Notes: generated by a model not told the origin, from the sequence alone. A DNA stretch of 64,000 bases from Brevibacillus sp. JNUCC-41 (GCF_014844095.1 NZ_CP062163.1:3195501-3259500); one strand, 5' to 3'; counted from the stretch's first letter, positions 43,451 through 53,692 are shown. Made by a program: numbers and translations.

Positions 43451-45392
43451 TAGAGAACTGATTATCTATATTTTCAGAACCACTGGCTGGATTGGCTTCC
43501 TGTCTCTCGTAGGCCTCATATTTGCTCTGCCTTTGAAAATGTTAGCGATTATCTTGAATGAGAATAATGAATATGTGGAATTCGAAAACCTTTTTTCCTG
43601 TCAGCAGATGATACAGTTTGTCTTGGTCATCGTTATTCCAGTATTACTTGCCATCTTCCTTTTTCGGTTCTTACAAATGAAACAAGCTTCAGACTTTATT
43701 CATAGTTTACCGATTACTAGACGCAGCATCTACGTTCATATGATTGGGACGGGAATTGGCTTCATGGGTTTGCCGATTTTACTTACAGGTTCAATATTGA
43801 TATTATTTCACTCGGCAATTGATATAGAAAGGCTATATACCATGACGGATATATGGTCTTGGATGGGGACTACATTCATTTTGGAAACTTTGATCTTTTC
43901 TGTTGCCGTTCTTGTTGGAATGGTGACGGGATTATCAGCATTTCAAGGATTGCTGACCTATATTTTTCTTGCTTTGCCGGTGGGGCTGTTTGTTTTGTTT
44001 GCAGCCAATGTGAAGTTTTTGATAGCAGGATTTTCTGCAGATTATTATCTAAGTGCCAATATGAATGGCATCTCCCCCTTATTAGCAGCAACGGAGATGG
44101 ATAAAATCACTTTCTTCTCTATCAATACATTAATTTATAGTATATTAACCTTTCTATTTCTGATCTGCTCTCTTTTTCTCTATGAGAGGAGAAAGCTGGA
44201 GCATGTGTCGCAGGCATTTGTTTACCCGAAGATTAAGCCATTATTTAAATTCGGCCTGACATTATGCATGATGCTGTTTACTGGGCTTTATTTTAGCGAA
44301 ACGACAGGTGAACCTGGGTGGATTTTCTTCGGATATGCTGTCGGTTCTTTGCTTGGATATTATTTAGGGGAAATCGTCCTGCAAAAGACTTGGCGAATAC
44401 GGGTCAACCTGAAAGGTTATGTAGCATTTATAGTGGCTATCATTGTGCTGGCACTCATTATAAGAATAGATCCCCTTCAGTATAAGGCCAAGATACCTGA
44501 TGAAAAGATGATTAGACAAATTTATATTGGCGATTCTCCTTTATTTTTTGAAGATGATGACACGTCGAAAAAAGCTTTCAATCATCTTAAAGAGAAGGAA
44601 AATATAGAAGCGATCAGGTTATTGCATCAGGAAATTATCGATAAGGGTAAAAAGGTTTCCATTGGTGAAGTGAATGATGGACAATCCGTATTTCTGATGT
44701 ATGAACTCAAGAATGGAAAACGGTTAGCAAGAGAGTATCATTTGCAAAATTACGACTCATACATGCCACTGTTGGCGAAAATTTATGAGTCGAATGAATA
44801 TAAAAAAATGGTTAACGAGTTATTGAATGTATCCGCTGTAGACGTTTCTAAAATCAAGATAACGGCGAGCGGACAAGTGGACAAATCAATAACGATCACG
44901 GACGGTCAACAGTTGGAAGCTGCTGTAAAGGCATTGTCGGAGGATCTGAATAATCAATCGTTTACCCAAATGACATCTTCTTTTGGTGATTATGCCTCCA
45001 TCGAAATTCTTTTGAATAATAACAAAACCATTTATATGAATTGGGACTCTTCATATACTCAGTTTTCAAAATGGATGGAAAGTACCGATCAATATGAAAA
45101 AGCGCGGTTAATGGCTGATGATATCTCTTATATCCTGGTTGCGAAAACCGATTCGGAATTTTATCATTCGAAATCTGAAAGTGAACTTGCACAGCAGATT
45201 GAACAACAGCCAAATCGCATGAAAATCAAGACGGCTTTGGAAATCGAGACGGCCATTGATAATGCTCAAATCGATTGGGGCGGAGAGTATTCAGCTGCCT
45301 TTTATTATAAAGAAAGCAGAGATGTGGATATCAAGAGTTTTTCTGGCGAACATGTTCCAGGCTTCATTTTGGATCATTTTAATGAAAGATAA
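43425..45392 (+). CDS. Large ABC permease of the GntR operon
   Basis: A protein of about 655 residues. The N-terminal third to half has about eight to ten membrane helices, followed by a long soluble C-terminal region (about 350-655). GGGGG precedes ATG 43425; an upstream in-frame ATG at 43404 with GGAGGAG is an alternative. It overlaps the ATPase gene. The soluble part (LYHSKSESELAQQIEQQ-like, charged) has no family I recognise. A short terminator follows. Confidence 0.75.
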   Translation: MSSRITWFNRELIIYIFRTTGWIGFLSLVGLIFALPLKMLAIILNENNEYVEFENLFSCQQMIQFVLVIVIPVLLAIFLFRFLQMKQASDFIHSLPITRRSIYVHMIGTGIGFMGLPILLTGSILILFHSAIDIERLYTMTDIWSWMGTTFILETLIFSVAVLVGMVTGLSAFQGLLTYIFLALPVGLFVLFAANVKFLIAGFSADYYLSANMNGISPLLAATEMDKITFFSINTLIYSILTFLFLICSLFLYERRKLEHVSQAFVYPKIKPLFKFGLTLCMMLFTGLYFSETTGEPGWIFFGYAVGSLLGYYLGEIVLQKTWRIRVNLKGYVAFIVAIIVLALIIRIDPLQYKAKIPDEKMIRQIYIGDSPLFFEDDDTSKKAFNHLKEKENIEAIRLLHQEIIDKGKKVSIGEVNDGQSVFLMYELKNGKRLAREYHLQNYDSYMPLLAKIYESNEYKKMVNELLNVSAVDVSKIKITASGQVDKSITITDGQQLEAAVKALSEDLNNQSFTQMTSSFGDYASIEILLNNNKTIYMNWDSSYTQFSKWMESTDQYEKARLMADDISYILVAKTDSEFYHSKSESELAQQIEQQPNRMKIKTALEIETAIDNAQIDWGGEYSAAFYYKESRDVDIKSFSGEHVPGFILDHFNER

Positions 45393-45424
45393 CGTGAATA
45401 TTTTGCTTTTACATATATACAGGG

Positions 45425-45457
45425 AAAGGGGCCGCCCAATATGGCGGCCTCCTTTTG
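45425..45457. terminator. Terminator of the GntR-ABC operon
   Basis: GGCCGCC / GGCGGCC stem with flanking AAAGG and CCTTT; the T run is short. Confidence 0.7.
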
Positions 45458-45491
45458 CATTGCCTATCAAATATGTTTGTGTATCTATGCT

Positions 45492-45695
45492 TTAGAGTTT
45501 TACGACGTTTTTAGCTTGAGGTCCACGGTTTCCTTCTTCGATCTCAAATTCAACCTCTTGACCTTCATCAAGGCTCTTGAAACCTTCTCCTTGAATGGCG
45601 GAAAAATGAACGAAAACATCATCTTCGTTTGGTACTTCGATGAATCCAAATCCTTTGTCACTATTGAACCATTTCACTTTACCTGTTACTGTCAT
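45492..45695 (-). CDS. cspD: Cold shock protein, CspD-like
   Basis: A 67-residue OB-fold protein with RNP1 KGFGFIE and RNP2 VFVHFS. It ends [12 protein letters not shown], close to B. subtilis CspD. AGGAGG lies before the ATG. A long untranslated leader precedes it, as usual for cold-inducible csp genes. It is the second csp gene of the window and clearly different from the one at 8180. Confidence 0.88.
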   Translation of the reverse strand: MTVTGKVKWFNSDKGFGFIEVPNEDDVFVHFSAIQGEGFKSLDEGQEVEFEIEEGNRGPQAKNVVKL

Positions 45696-45888
45696 TCGAT
45701 GAATCCTCCTAAAAAGTTAAAAAATATTAATGGTGATGATTTTACCTGGATGGAAAAATCAATTTCACACATTATCCAGCACCCTCATTCAAGTTAAAGT
45801 CATCATTCGAAGATGATTGATAATATGTGAAATCCTGGAAAAAAAGTAATCCACTAACCTCTGGATCAATTTCCAGTTTTTTAGTATA
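45696..45888 (-). promoter_or_regulatory. Long cold-shock leader and -10 of cspD
   Basis: TATACT on the minus strand (45883-45888) would start a leader of about 180 nt. The leader opens with the hairpin CTGGA-N6-TCCAG (45861-45876) and includes further complementary stretches. No upstream frame is evident. Leaders of this size control csp mRNA stability and translation. The -35 is weak. Confidence 0.45.
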
Positions 45889-46140
45889 TACCCACCTTTA
45901 TAAAGGATAAAACAAATGGAAGCAAATTATACATTCCCGTTTAGGGAAAATAATTTTAGTAAGGTTTAATAAGGGGAAGCATAACGGTATTGCCGTGCAG
46001 GAATTTCCTCGATAGAAATTTGACAGGGTTACCATGTCCAAGAACAGTAGCCTTGATAAGTTGAAATCAGGAAAACTATTTGGCATTAAGTTTTTCACGA
46101 AAATAATCGGGTATAGGTTAAGAAAGAAAGGACTGATGAA

Positions 46141-46254
46141 ATGAAGAAATTATTAAAAAAGGCCCTTATTTTTGCTGCTCCCATCATATTCAAGGAAGTA
46201 AAAAAACGCTGGAAGAACAAGCGGAATCAAAAAGCGATTAAAACTGCAAGGTAA
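46141..46254 (+). CDS. Very small basic membrane-associated protein
   Basis: A 37-residue protein (MKKLLKKALIFAAPIIFKE...), with one short hydrophobic stretch and a strongly basic C-terminal half. AGAAAGGA precedes the ATG and a terminator follows within 50 bases, which supports a real transcript. Similar short proteins occur in Bacillus; function unknown. Confidence 0.5.
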   Translation: MKKLLKKALIFAAPIIFKEVKKRWKNKRNQKAIKTAR

Positions 46255-46300
46255 ATGTTAAACGATGAATAAATGAAAGATAACCATATGGATTAAGATA

Positions 46301-46329
46301 AGGGGCGCTGATTAAGCGTCTTTTGTTTT
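46301..46329 (+). terminator. Intrinsic terminator
   Basis: GGCGCT-GATT-AAGCGTC stem followed by TTTTGTTTT, downstream of the 37-residue gene. From here to 46582 I see no further gene. Confidence 0.65.
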
Positions 46330-46582
46330 GCCATCTGAACAAATCCTCTTATGGTGTTTCATTCACCTCTACATCTTTCCTTCATATCGTGTTAAAATAG
46401 AAAGGTTGATTGACAAGAATGAGAGTAGCCAAGGCTCATGCCTTATGATATATTTTTTCTTACATATATTGTGTAGGATCAGGATTTTTGCATGCAAAGA
46501 AAGGTTGCCATACCAATGTAAAAAATACAGTAAACCTCCTATAAATTTTTTTTGATTACTCCAATAATGAAAGGAACATTTT

Positions 46583-48157
46583 ATGACTACATTAAAAGAC
46601 GAGGTTCAATCCCGACGGACCTTCGCAATCATCTCTCACCCGGATGCCGGGAAAACGACTTTGACAGAAAAATTATTGCTGTTTGGCGGCGCGATTCGTG
46701 ATGCCGGAACAGTTAAAGCTAGAAAAACAGGGAAGTATGCAACAAGTGACTGGATGGAGATTGAAAAACAACGGGGAATTTCCGTTACATCTTCAGTGAT
46801 GCAATTCGAATATGATGATTTCCGTGTCAATATTCTCGATACACCAGGCCACCAAGATTTCAGTGAAGACACATATCGCACACTAATGGCTGTTGATAGC
46901 GCCGTGATGATTATCGATTCGGCAAAGGGTATCGAGGATCAGACAGTTAAGTTATTCAAAGTATGCCGGATGAGGGGCATCCCGATTTTCACTTTTATCA
47001 ATAAAATGGACCGACAAGGTAAAATGCCGCTTGAATTGCTTGCCGAACTCGAAGAGGTATTAGGTATAGAAACATATCCAATGAACTGGCCGATTGGGAT
47101 GGGAAAAGACTTCGTAGGCATTTACGACAGGTTCAATAATCGGATTGAACAGTTCAAAACCGAAGGGGAAGAGCGTTTCCTTCCGTTGAATGACGAAGGT
47201 GAACTTGAAGTGGATCATAAACTTAAGGATTCCCAGCTATATGAGCAAACATTGGAAGAAATCATGCTGTTGACGGAAGCGGGTAACCAATTCTCTGAAG
47301 AAAACATTGCGAATGGAAAACTAAGTCCCGTATTTTTCGGAAGTGCTTTAACGACATTCGGTGTTCAGACGTTTTTGGATGCTTATTTGAAATTTGCACC
47401 AGCTCCACAAGCTCGGATGACGACGTCTGGCGAAATGGACCCTGTGAGTCATGATTTTTCTGGCTTCATTTTCAAGATCCAAGCGAATATGAACCCAAAA
47501 CACCGTGACCGGATCGCTTTCCTTCGTATCTGCTCCGGTAAATTCGAGCGTGGAATGAGCGTAAACTTAAGCAGGACAGGGAAACCGATTAACCTGTCTT
47601 CTTCTACCCAATTCATGGCTGATGATCGGAACACCGTAAATGAAGCGGTAAGCGGAGATATCATCGGTTTATATGATACCGGTAACTACCAGATTGGAGA
47701 TACGATCACAACAAGCAAAGACATGTTCCAGTTTGAAAAGCTGCCTCAGTTTACACCGGAACTATTCATGAGGGTAACAGCTAAAAACGTCATGAAACAG
47801 AAACATTTCCATAAAGGAATTAACCAACTTGTACAGGAAGGGGCAATACAGCTCTTCAAAACGGTTCGGATGGAAGAATATCTGCTTGGTGCGGTTGGGC
47901 AACTTCAATTCGAAGTATTCGAGCATCGAATGAGGAACGAGTACAATGTTGAAGTCGTGATGGAGCGCATGGGCAGTAAGATAACACGTTGGGCTGAAGA
48001 TGAAAAGCTTGATGAAAACCTTCATAGCTCAAGAAGCATTCTTGTTAAAGACCGGTTCGACAAATATGCATTCTTATTTGAAAATGAGTTTGCACTACGT
48101 TGGTTCCAAGATAAAAATCCTGACGTGGAATTATATAATCCAATGGATTTGAAATAA
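46583..48157 (+). CDS. prfC: Peptide chain release factor 3 (RF3)
   Basis: A 524-residue translational GTPase that recycles RF1/RF2 after termination. G1 is [16 protein letters not shown]3 [12 protein letters not shown] and G4 FINKMDRQ, and the C-terminus [11 protein letters not shown] is typical of RF3 rather than EF-G. AAAGGAAC precedes the ATG. It is a single gene with a strong terminator. RF3 is not universal among Bacilli. Confidence 0.95.
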   Translation: MTTLKDEVQSRRTFAIISHPDAGKTTLTEKLLLFGGAIRDAGTVKARKTGKYATSDWMEIEKQRGISVTSSVMQFEYDDFRVNILDTPGHQDFSEDTYRTLMAVDSAVMIIDSAKGIEDQTVKLFKVCRMRGIPIFTFINKMDRQGKMPLELLAELEEVLGIETYPMNWPIGMGKDFVGIYDRFNNRIEQFKTEGEERFLPLNDEGELEVDHKLKDSQLYEQTLEEIMLLTEAGNQFSEENIANGKLSPVFFGSALTTFGVQTFLDAYLKFAPAPQARMTTSGEMDPVSHDFSGFIFKIQANMNPKHRDRIAFLRICSGKFERGMSVNLSRTGKPINLSSSTQFMADDRNTVNEAVSGDIIGLYDTGNYQIGDTITTSKDMFQFEKLPQFTPELFMRVTAKNVMKQKHFHKGINQLVQEGAIQLFKTVRMEEYLLGAVGQLQFEVFEHRMRNEYNVEVVMERMGSKITRWAEDEKLDENLHSSRSILVKDRFDKYAFLFENEFALRWFQDKNPDVELYNPMDLK

Positions 48158-48162
48158 TGGAG

Positions 48163-48190
48163 AAGCCCGTGTAATATACACGGGCTTTCA
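48163..48190 (+). terminator. Intrinsic terminator of prfC
   Basis: An 11-bp perfect stem (AAGCCCGTGTA / TACACGGGCTT) with an ATA loop. Confidence 0.9.
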
Positions 48191-48647
48191 GTTTGTAGAC
48201 AGAAGGGTTTCGGAATGGTCTCATTCGGAAACCTTTTTGATTTTTTAATGTACTTGAAGCGGTTACACAGAATATTTGACCTCTTCGATATTTAGATCAT
48301 ATTTCCCTCTCGCGAAGTACAGTTTGACCATCTTTTTCCGTAAAGAAAGGCTACATGATCCTGATCCATCATGATGAGAAAAAACTGTTCATTAGTTAAC
48401 GAAGAACGATGTGACAACCAATGGCTTTCAATTAGCCCAGATAATGATTGAATCACATAAAAGTCTTTTTAGAGAAATATCATTGGAAAGATCAATATCT
48501 ACCAAATTATTCCTTTGACAATCTCCTTAAACTCCTTTATATTTAGCTAGTACTTTAGTGCTTAAAAGCGTTTCAGTAATTATGAGGGGTGAAAAGGTCC
48601 AATCCTTACCTCAGAGAATATACAACATGAAAGCGGGGAAATACATT
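48191..48647. other. Intergenic region without a recognisable gene
   Basis: No supported gene on either strand. In-frame start codons upstream of nhaC (48558, 48582, 48627) have no clear ribosome binding site and probably belong to the leader. Confidence 0.5.
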
Positions 48648-50027
48648 ATGCGTCTTGAAGATGCAAAGCTGAAACTTTCCTTACCTGAAGCAATTGGGGT
48701 TTTGGCCGTTCTATTCTTTATTATTGCAACTGGTATCATACATTATGGACTTGCCCCCCATATTCCAATTATAGCGGCAATCCTATTTCTATTTGTCTAT
48801 GGAAAGATCAAGAAGCTTCCATTTTCAATTATGGAGTCAGCTATGGTCAAAGGTGCAGTTTCTGGTATGGGAGCCATCTATATATTCTTTTTCATTGGAA
48901 TGTTGATTTCCATCTGGATGGCAAGCGGGACGATCCCTACCATCATGTACTATGGGTTTGACTGGATTTCTGGTGAATATTTCTATGCGATCACATTTCT
49001 GGTGTGTTCGCTAATAGGGCTCTGCATCGGGAGTTCACTTACAACATCAGCCACAATCGGCGTTGCTTTAATAGGCATGGCGGCTGCGATGGATTTATCG
49101 TTGGCGATCACAGCCGGTGCAATCATTTCCGGTGCATTTCTTGGGGATAAAATGTCTCCATTATCCGACTCGACCAACCTTGCATCGGGAACGGTTGGAG
49201 CATCATTATTTGAACATATTAATAATATGCTTTGGACAACGATTCCAGGTTTTTTAATATCACTTATCAGCTTTTACTTCCTTTCACCGAATGTCAAAGT
49301 GGCTCGTGTTGAGGAAATCGAAGCCATGACCAAAGCCCTGGAAATGGAGACGAATATAAGCATATGGAGTTTGATTCCGTTTGTCATCGTTCTAGTCATG
49401 GCTTTGAAAAAGGTGTCGGCGATTCCGACATTGTCAGCAGGAATCATTTCGGCGGCCGTGGTTGCTTTCATACAAACGCCGAGCTTGACCGTTGCAAAAC
49501 TAGCGGATATCTTATACGGGGGTTTTGTACTGAAGAGTGGAATGGATCAACTTGACTCAATCCTATCGCGGGGCGGCATTGAAAGTATGATGTTCTCCGT
49601 TTCGATGGTGTTGTTGGCATTGGCGATGGGCGGACTATTGTTCGAATTGGGAGTCATCCCTTCTATTTTAAAAGCGGTCCAGGATTCATTGACGAGTGTA
49701 GCGAAAGTGATTTCCGCTACTGTATTTGCAGGAATCAGCGTGAATTTCCTGGTGGGTGAACAGTATTTGTCAGTTATACTGCCTGGGAAGGCCTTTCAGC
49801 AGAAATATGAAGATTTAGGCTTACAGCCCAAAACGCTTGCGAGGGTACTTGAAGATGCGGGAACAGTTGTGAATCCTCTGGTTCCTTGGGGTGTCTGCGG
49901 TGTATTCCTGACACAGGTATTGGGTGTTTCAACCCTTGAATATGCCCCATTTGCATTCTTCTGCTTACTTTGTCCTTTGCTCAGTCTGATTTCTGGCTTT
50001 ACGAAAATCGGTATCCATTATAAATGA
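48648..50027 (+). CDS. nhaC: Na+/H+ antiporter, NhaC family
   Basis: A 459-residue, 11-12 helix antiporter that exports sodium in exchange for protons. SSLTTSATIGVALIGMA and GAFLGDKMSPLSDSTNLAS are family hallmarks, the latter with the ion-site Asp residues. I use ATG 48648 (MRLEDAKLKLSLPEA), which gives a length near B. subtilis NhaC. GGGG about 12 bases upstream is a modest binding site. It may extend up to 30 residues further upstream. Confidence 0.87.
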   Translation: MRLEDAKLKLSLPEAIGVLAVLFFIIATGIIHYGLAPHIPIIAAILFLFVYGKIKKLPFSIMESAMVKGAVSGMGAIYIFFFIGMLISIWMASGTIPTIMYYGFDWISGEYFYAITFLVCSLIGLCIGSSLTTSATIGVALIGMAAAMDLSLAITAGAIISGAFLGDKMSPLSDSTNLASGTVGASLFEHINNMLWTTIPGFLISLISFYFLSPNVKVARVEEIEAMTKALEMETNISIWSLIPFVIVLVMALKKVSAIPTLSAGIISAAVVAFIQTPSLTVAKLADILYGGFVLKSGMDQLDSILSRGGIESMMFSVSMVLLALAMGGLLFELGVIPSILKAVQDSLTSVAKVISATVFAGISVNFLVGEQYLSVILPGKAFQQKYEDLGLQPKTLARVLEDAGTVVNPLVPWGVCGVFLTQVLGVSTLEYAPFAFFCLLCPLLSLISGFTKIGIHYK

Positions 50028-50065
50028 AAAAAACAGGCGGTCGGTTTCGACTGCCTGTTTTTTTA
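50028..50065 (+). terminator. Intrinsic terminator of nhaC
   Basis: AAAAAACAGGCGGTCG / CGACTGCCTGTTTTTT, a long stem with one mismatch, followed by T residues. Confidence 0.9.
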
Positions 50066-50082
50066 TATGAACTTCAATAGGG

Positions 50083-50120
50083 AAAACCCCCTGAAATGAA
50101 CAGAAATGTCAGGGGGTATA
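50083..50120 (-). terminator. Intrinsic terminator of the SEDS gene
   Basis: Minus-strand stem ACCCCCTGA / TCAGGGGGT followed by TTTTCC. Confidence 0.75.
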
Positions 50121-50131
50121 GGATTTAACGT

Positions 50132-51337
50132 TTATTTTGAAGACGCAATCTCATCCTTTGGGATGGACACGACCTTTTCTTTCTGTTCAAGTAAGTTCAT
50201 TCGCATGACGACATTTTGGAATATGCCCATTGAAAGCATGAGCAGCAGTAAGGAAGATCCTCCATAACTGATGAATGGAAGGGTGATCCCTGTAATTGGG
50301 ATAAGTCCAGTCACTCCGCCTACGTTAATGCCAACTTGAATGCCGATCATGGATGAGATGCCGATCAATAAAAGACTTCCAAAAGGATCTTTGCATTTTG
50401 CGGAAAGCACATATCCCCTTAGGACGATAAAACCTAGTGTCAATAGAACGAACCCGACTCCGAATATCCCGAGTTCTTCTGCAATGACGGCCATGATGAA
50501 ATCAGTATGTGATTCAGGTAGGTATCCGTATTTTTGTACACTGTCACCAAGTCCCACTCCAGTAAGGCCACCGGATCCTATCGCGAATAATGAATTGACG
50601 AGTTGATACCCGCTTTCTCCTGCCGTTCCAAATGGATCGGCAAACCCCGTAAAACGAGACACCTTATTTTGAGAGAAGACGGATGAGAAATTACCTGTCA
50701 CGAGTACCCCTAATGCGAATATCGCAACGAATATCGCAGTGATCAATGAAAGTTTGAATATGCTCTTAAAAGACATCCCGGATGAAATGATCATGGTACT
50801 TGAAATCAGGAAAATGACCGCTGCCGTTCCATAGTCAGGTTGTATCCCGATTAAAAAACAGATGAATACCAGAAAGAAAATCGGGGGGATGACGGCTTTA
50901 TCAATACTATTGATTCGATCCTGCCTTTTTCCGTAAATGGCTGCCAGATAAATGATCATCGCCAATTTGGAAAATTCCGCGGGTTGGATCGATTTTGTCC
51001 CTAACTTGAACCAGCTTGTGGCATTTCCAGCTGTATGGCCGAAGATAAATAGCATCAAAAGGATACCGGCCATTCCAAACATCATAGACATCAAGAACAT
51101 TTTGTTTTTGTACATCTTATAAGGAAGAATCATCGTGACGATCATTGCCAGGAATGAAATGAGAAAGGCCGTTTTTTGTTTCTCAAAAAAGAAATCCATG
51201 GGCTGACCGTATCGAGCAACAGCAGTAATCATGCTCGAACTGTAAATCATGACTAAACCAAACAAACAGAGTAATACGACAGCGATGAAAATAGGGAAGT
51301 CGTATGCTTTAATTATTCTTTTCACTTGTGCGCTCAC
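50132..51337 (-). CDS. FtsW/RodA/SpoVE-family peptidoglycan polymerase
   Basis: A 401-residue SEDS glycosyltransferase with ten membrane helices. WFKLGTKSIQPAEFSKLAMI, IGIQPDYGTAAV (with the catalytic Asp loop nearby), SHTDFIMAVIAEELG and LPFISYGGSSLLLL are diagnostic. Length suits FtsW. It stands alone, away from division or pyc genes that flank ftsW in other Bacilli, so it could be a paralog. No paired class B PBP gene is nearby. Confidence 0.87.
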   Translation of the reverse strand: MSAQVKRIIKAYDFPIFIAVVLLCLFGLVMIYSSSMITAVARYGQPMDFFFEKQKTAFLISFLAMIVTMILPYKMYKNKMFLMSMMFGMAGILLMLFIFGHTAGNATSWFKLGTKSIQPAEFSKLAMIIYLAAIYGKRQDRINSIDKAVIPPIFFLVFICFLIGIQPDYGTAAVIFLISSTMIISSGMSFKSIFKLSLITAIFVAIFALGVLVTGNFSSVFSQNKVSRFTGFADPFGTAGESGYQLVNSLFAIGSGGLTGVGLGDSVQKYGYLPESHTDFIMAVIAEELGIFGVGFVLLTLGFIVLRGYVLSAKCKDPFGSLLLIGISSMIGIQVGINVGGVTGLIPITGITLPFISYGGSSLLLLMLSMGIFQNVVMRMNLLEQKEKVVSIPKDEIASSK

Positions 51338-51779
51338 CTCAAATATGTATGCGCGAAAAAATCGCCTTCTTATATAGTAACGGAAAATCGGTTATATAGA
51401 TAATAATTTATATTAGATAATATGAATTTATCCTCCATTACCCAATATTAAACACTAAAACCGATAAACTAGTCTCCCGGATTTCCTTTTAGCTTAAGGC
51501 CGAATTTGGATTCCTAATATATTACCTTCGATGGCAAACGTGAATACTCCTTTTAAAATCGGAAAATTTTTACTATATATTCCATTTCACCGGTGCTATA
51601 GAGATTCCTATTCAAGGTTATTGATGACTGGGATGCAGTTCATGGGTTTCACCAAATGAGTTGTAAAACGTGATGTGATGTTGCGGATACTGTAAACGAA
51701 TTTGTTAAAGGACTAACTCATCTTAAGAGGTATACTTATATTAGCCCCGATTATATTGCAGGGAACAAACAGGGGTTTT
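51338..51779. other. Intergenic region without a recognisable gene
   Basis: No supported frame, RNA motif or strong hairpin. AT-rich with scattered promoter-like sequences. Confidence 0.5.
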
Positions 51780-52004
51780 ATGGAGAGAGGGTTACGGTTG
51801 TTAACTTGGTTTCAATCGATTATATTATATAGGCTGCTACGTCTCTGGCATTATATTAAGAGGGTTCAGGAAAAACCTCGTATGTTCAGTGAAGTTTATG
51901 AACTGTTTAAGAAAAGTAGTCAGGTGCTCTTATCAAACCATCCTGGGAAATCAAGGAGTGGAATTGAAGCGCTATTTTACTTTCACTTAGAAAGGGATTT
52001 TTGA
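51780..52004 (+). CDS. Doubtful small ORF
   Basis: A 74-codon frame (MERGLRLLTWFQSIILYRLL...) with a weak site (AGGGG) four bases before the ATG. It starts hydrophobic and ends charged (FYFHLERDF). I recognise no family; it may be chance or a remnant. Confidence 0.25.
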   Translation: MERGLRLLTWFQSIILYRLLRLWHYIKRVQEKPRMFSEVYELFKKSSQVLLSNHPGKSRSGIEALFYFHLERDF

Positions 52005-52132
52005 CAGACAGCACTTCAGCCGAGAAGTTTTGCTGCATTTCATTGAAGGTATTACTCCTGGGTAGATTTTTATTCAAGGATAAAAATGATATGGAGTACC
52101 AATAAAAATAAAGTAAAGCAAGGGGAGTAGTT

Positions 52133-53692
52133 ATGGAAGAAATACATGACAAGTTGGAAGTGTTTTCTCCGGCAACAGGTGAGAAGATTTCGGAAATCGT
52201 CCCAACGCCATTGAAGTCGATTCCTCATATATATAAGAAATCAAGACATGCGTTCCAATCATGGTCGAACCTTCCCATCAAGGAACGGCTGCACTATTTA
52301 AAACGGCTTCGTTTATTGATGGTTGAAAAAATGGATGAAATAGCTGAAGTCGTTTCAAAAGATACGGGAAAAGTGAAAATTGAAGCGCTGGTTGCCGACA
52401 TCATGCCAACGATTGATGCAATCAAGCATATCGAGAAACATGCCGTGAAGACCCTTTCCGGACAGAAGGTCACCACCCCACTCATGTTAATTGGTAAAAA
52501 ATCTTATATTCATTATATGCCCCGTGGAACGATTCTCGTCATTTCACCATGGAATTATCCGCTGCAGCTTTCCATGGTACCCATTCTTAATGCTTTAGCA
52601 GCGGGAAATACAGTCATCGCCAAGCCATCAGAGGTAACTCCTTTAGTTGGAGTGTGCATCGAAAATCTGTTTCTTGAAGCTGGTTTCCCAGAAGGGACTA
52701 TACAGTTTGCCCATGGAGGGAAAGAATTGGGTTCGGCATTAACTGAACAAAAACCAGATTATATATTTTTCACTGGATCTGTAAGGACTGGAAAAATGAT
52801 TGGTGAGGTCGCAGCAAAACACCTGATCCCTACGACTCTGGAGCTTGGCGGTAAGGATCCGATGATCGTTCTGCGAGATGCTAACTTGGAGCGTGCTGTG
52901 AACGGGGCTCTATGGGGAGCTTTCACAAATAGTGGGCAGGTGTGCATGAGTGTTGAAAGGGTTTATGTGGAACGTCCTGTTTATAAGCAGTTCCTCATGC
53001 TTCTTAAAGAAAAAACGAAGTCCATGAGGCAGGGAGTGCAATTGAACGATGATATCGGTTCAATGACTTTCCCGGCACAAGTTGATATTGTGGCTGGACA
53101 CCTGGAGGATGCACTGAATAAGGGGGCCGTTCTTGAAACCGGTACACCTCCGAAAGAGTGGGAAATGGGACAGACCCATTTCATTCCGCCGACAATTCTG
53201 TCCAATGTCGATCATTCCATGAAAATCATGAAAGAAGAAACGTTCGGTCCTGTGTTGCCTGTTATACCTTTCGATACGGAGGAAGAAGCGATCTCCCTGG
53301 CAAATGAAAGTGAGTATGGACTAAATTCCAGCGTTTGGACGATGGATAGGGAAAAAGCAAGCAGGATTGCGACACGGTTAGTAACCGGGGCGGTGACGAT
53401 CAATGATGTGCTGATAACGGTTGCTAATCATCATTTACCATTTGGCGGTGCCAAACAAAGTGGGGTTGGCCGCTATCATGGCGAGCATGGATTGAAGATT
53501 TTCTGCCATGAAAAAGCGATCATGATCGATAAAGGTAAAAACAATACAGAAATACAATGGTATCCATATGAAGGGAAATACACGAGTTTTTTATCGCTGT
53601 TTCAGAACTACTTTTCTGCCAAACCTAACTGGATTCGTTTCGGCAAAGAATATTTGCGATTGATTAAATTATCAAAAGGGAATCGAAAATGA
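52133..53692 (+). CDS. Aldehyde dehydrogenase family protein with C-terminal extension
   Basis: A 519-residue NAD(P)-dependent ALDH. ISPWNYPLQLSMVPI, FTGSVRTGKMIG, Glu in TLELGGKDP (about 237) and the nucleophile in NSGQVCMSVERV (about 270) are intact. HLPFGGAKQSGVGRYHGEHG is near the end. The tail of about 50 residues (QNYFSAKPNWIRFGKEYLR) resembles membrane-proximal fatty-aldehyde dehydrogenases. AAGGGGAG precedes the ATG. It differs from the DhaS-type enzyme at 10510. Confidence 0.87.
   Translation: MEEIHDKLEVFSPATGEKISEIVPTPLKSIPHIYKKSRHAFQSWSNLPIKERLHYLKRLRLLMVEKMDEIAEVVSKDTGKVKIEALVADIMPTIDAIKHIEKHAVKTLSGQKVTTPLMLIGKKSYIHYMPRGTILVISPWNYPLQLSMVPILNALAAGNTVIAKPSEVTPLVGVCIENLFLEAGFPEGTIQFAHGGKELGSALTEQKPDYIFFTGSVRTGKMIGEVAAKHLIPTTLELGGKDPMIVLRDANLERAVNGALWGAFTNSGQVCMSVERVYVERPVYKQFLMLLKEKTKSMRQGVQLNDDIGSMTFPAQVDIVAGHLEDALNKGAVLETGTPPKEWEMGQTHFIPPTILSNVDHSMKIMKEETFGPVLPVIPFDTEEEAISLANESEYGLNSSVWTMDREKASRIATRLVTGAVTINDVLITVANHHLPFGGAKQSGVGRYHGEHGLKIFCHEKAIMIDKGKNNTEIQWYPYEGKYTSFLSLFQNYFSAKPNWIRFGKEYLRLIKLSKGNRK

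Noticed and set aside
48250-48270. Catabolite-repression (cre)-like sequence TTGAAGCGGTTACACA
   Set aside because: It is one base short of the cre consensus and is not close to a promoter or catabolic gene.
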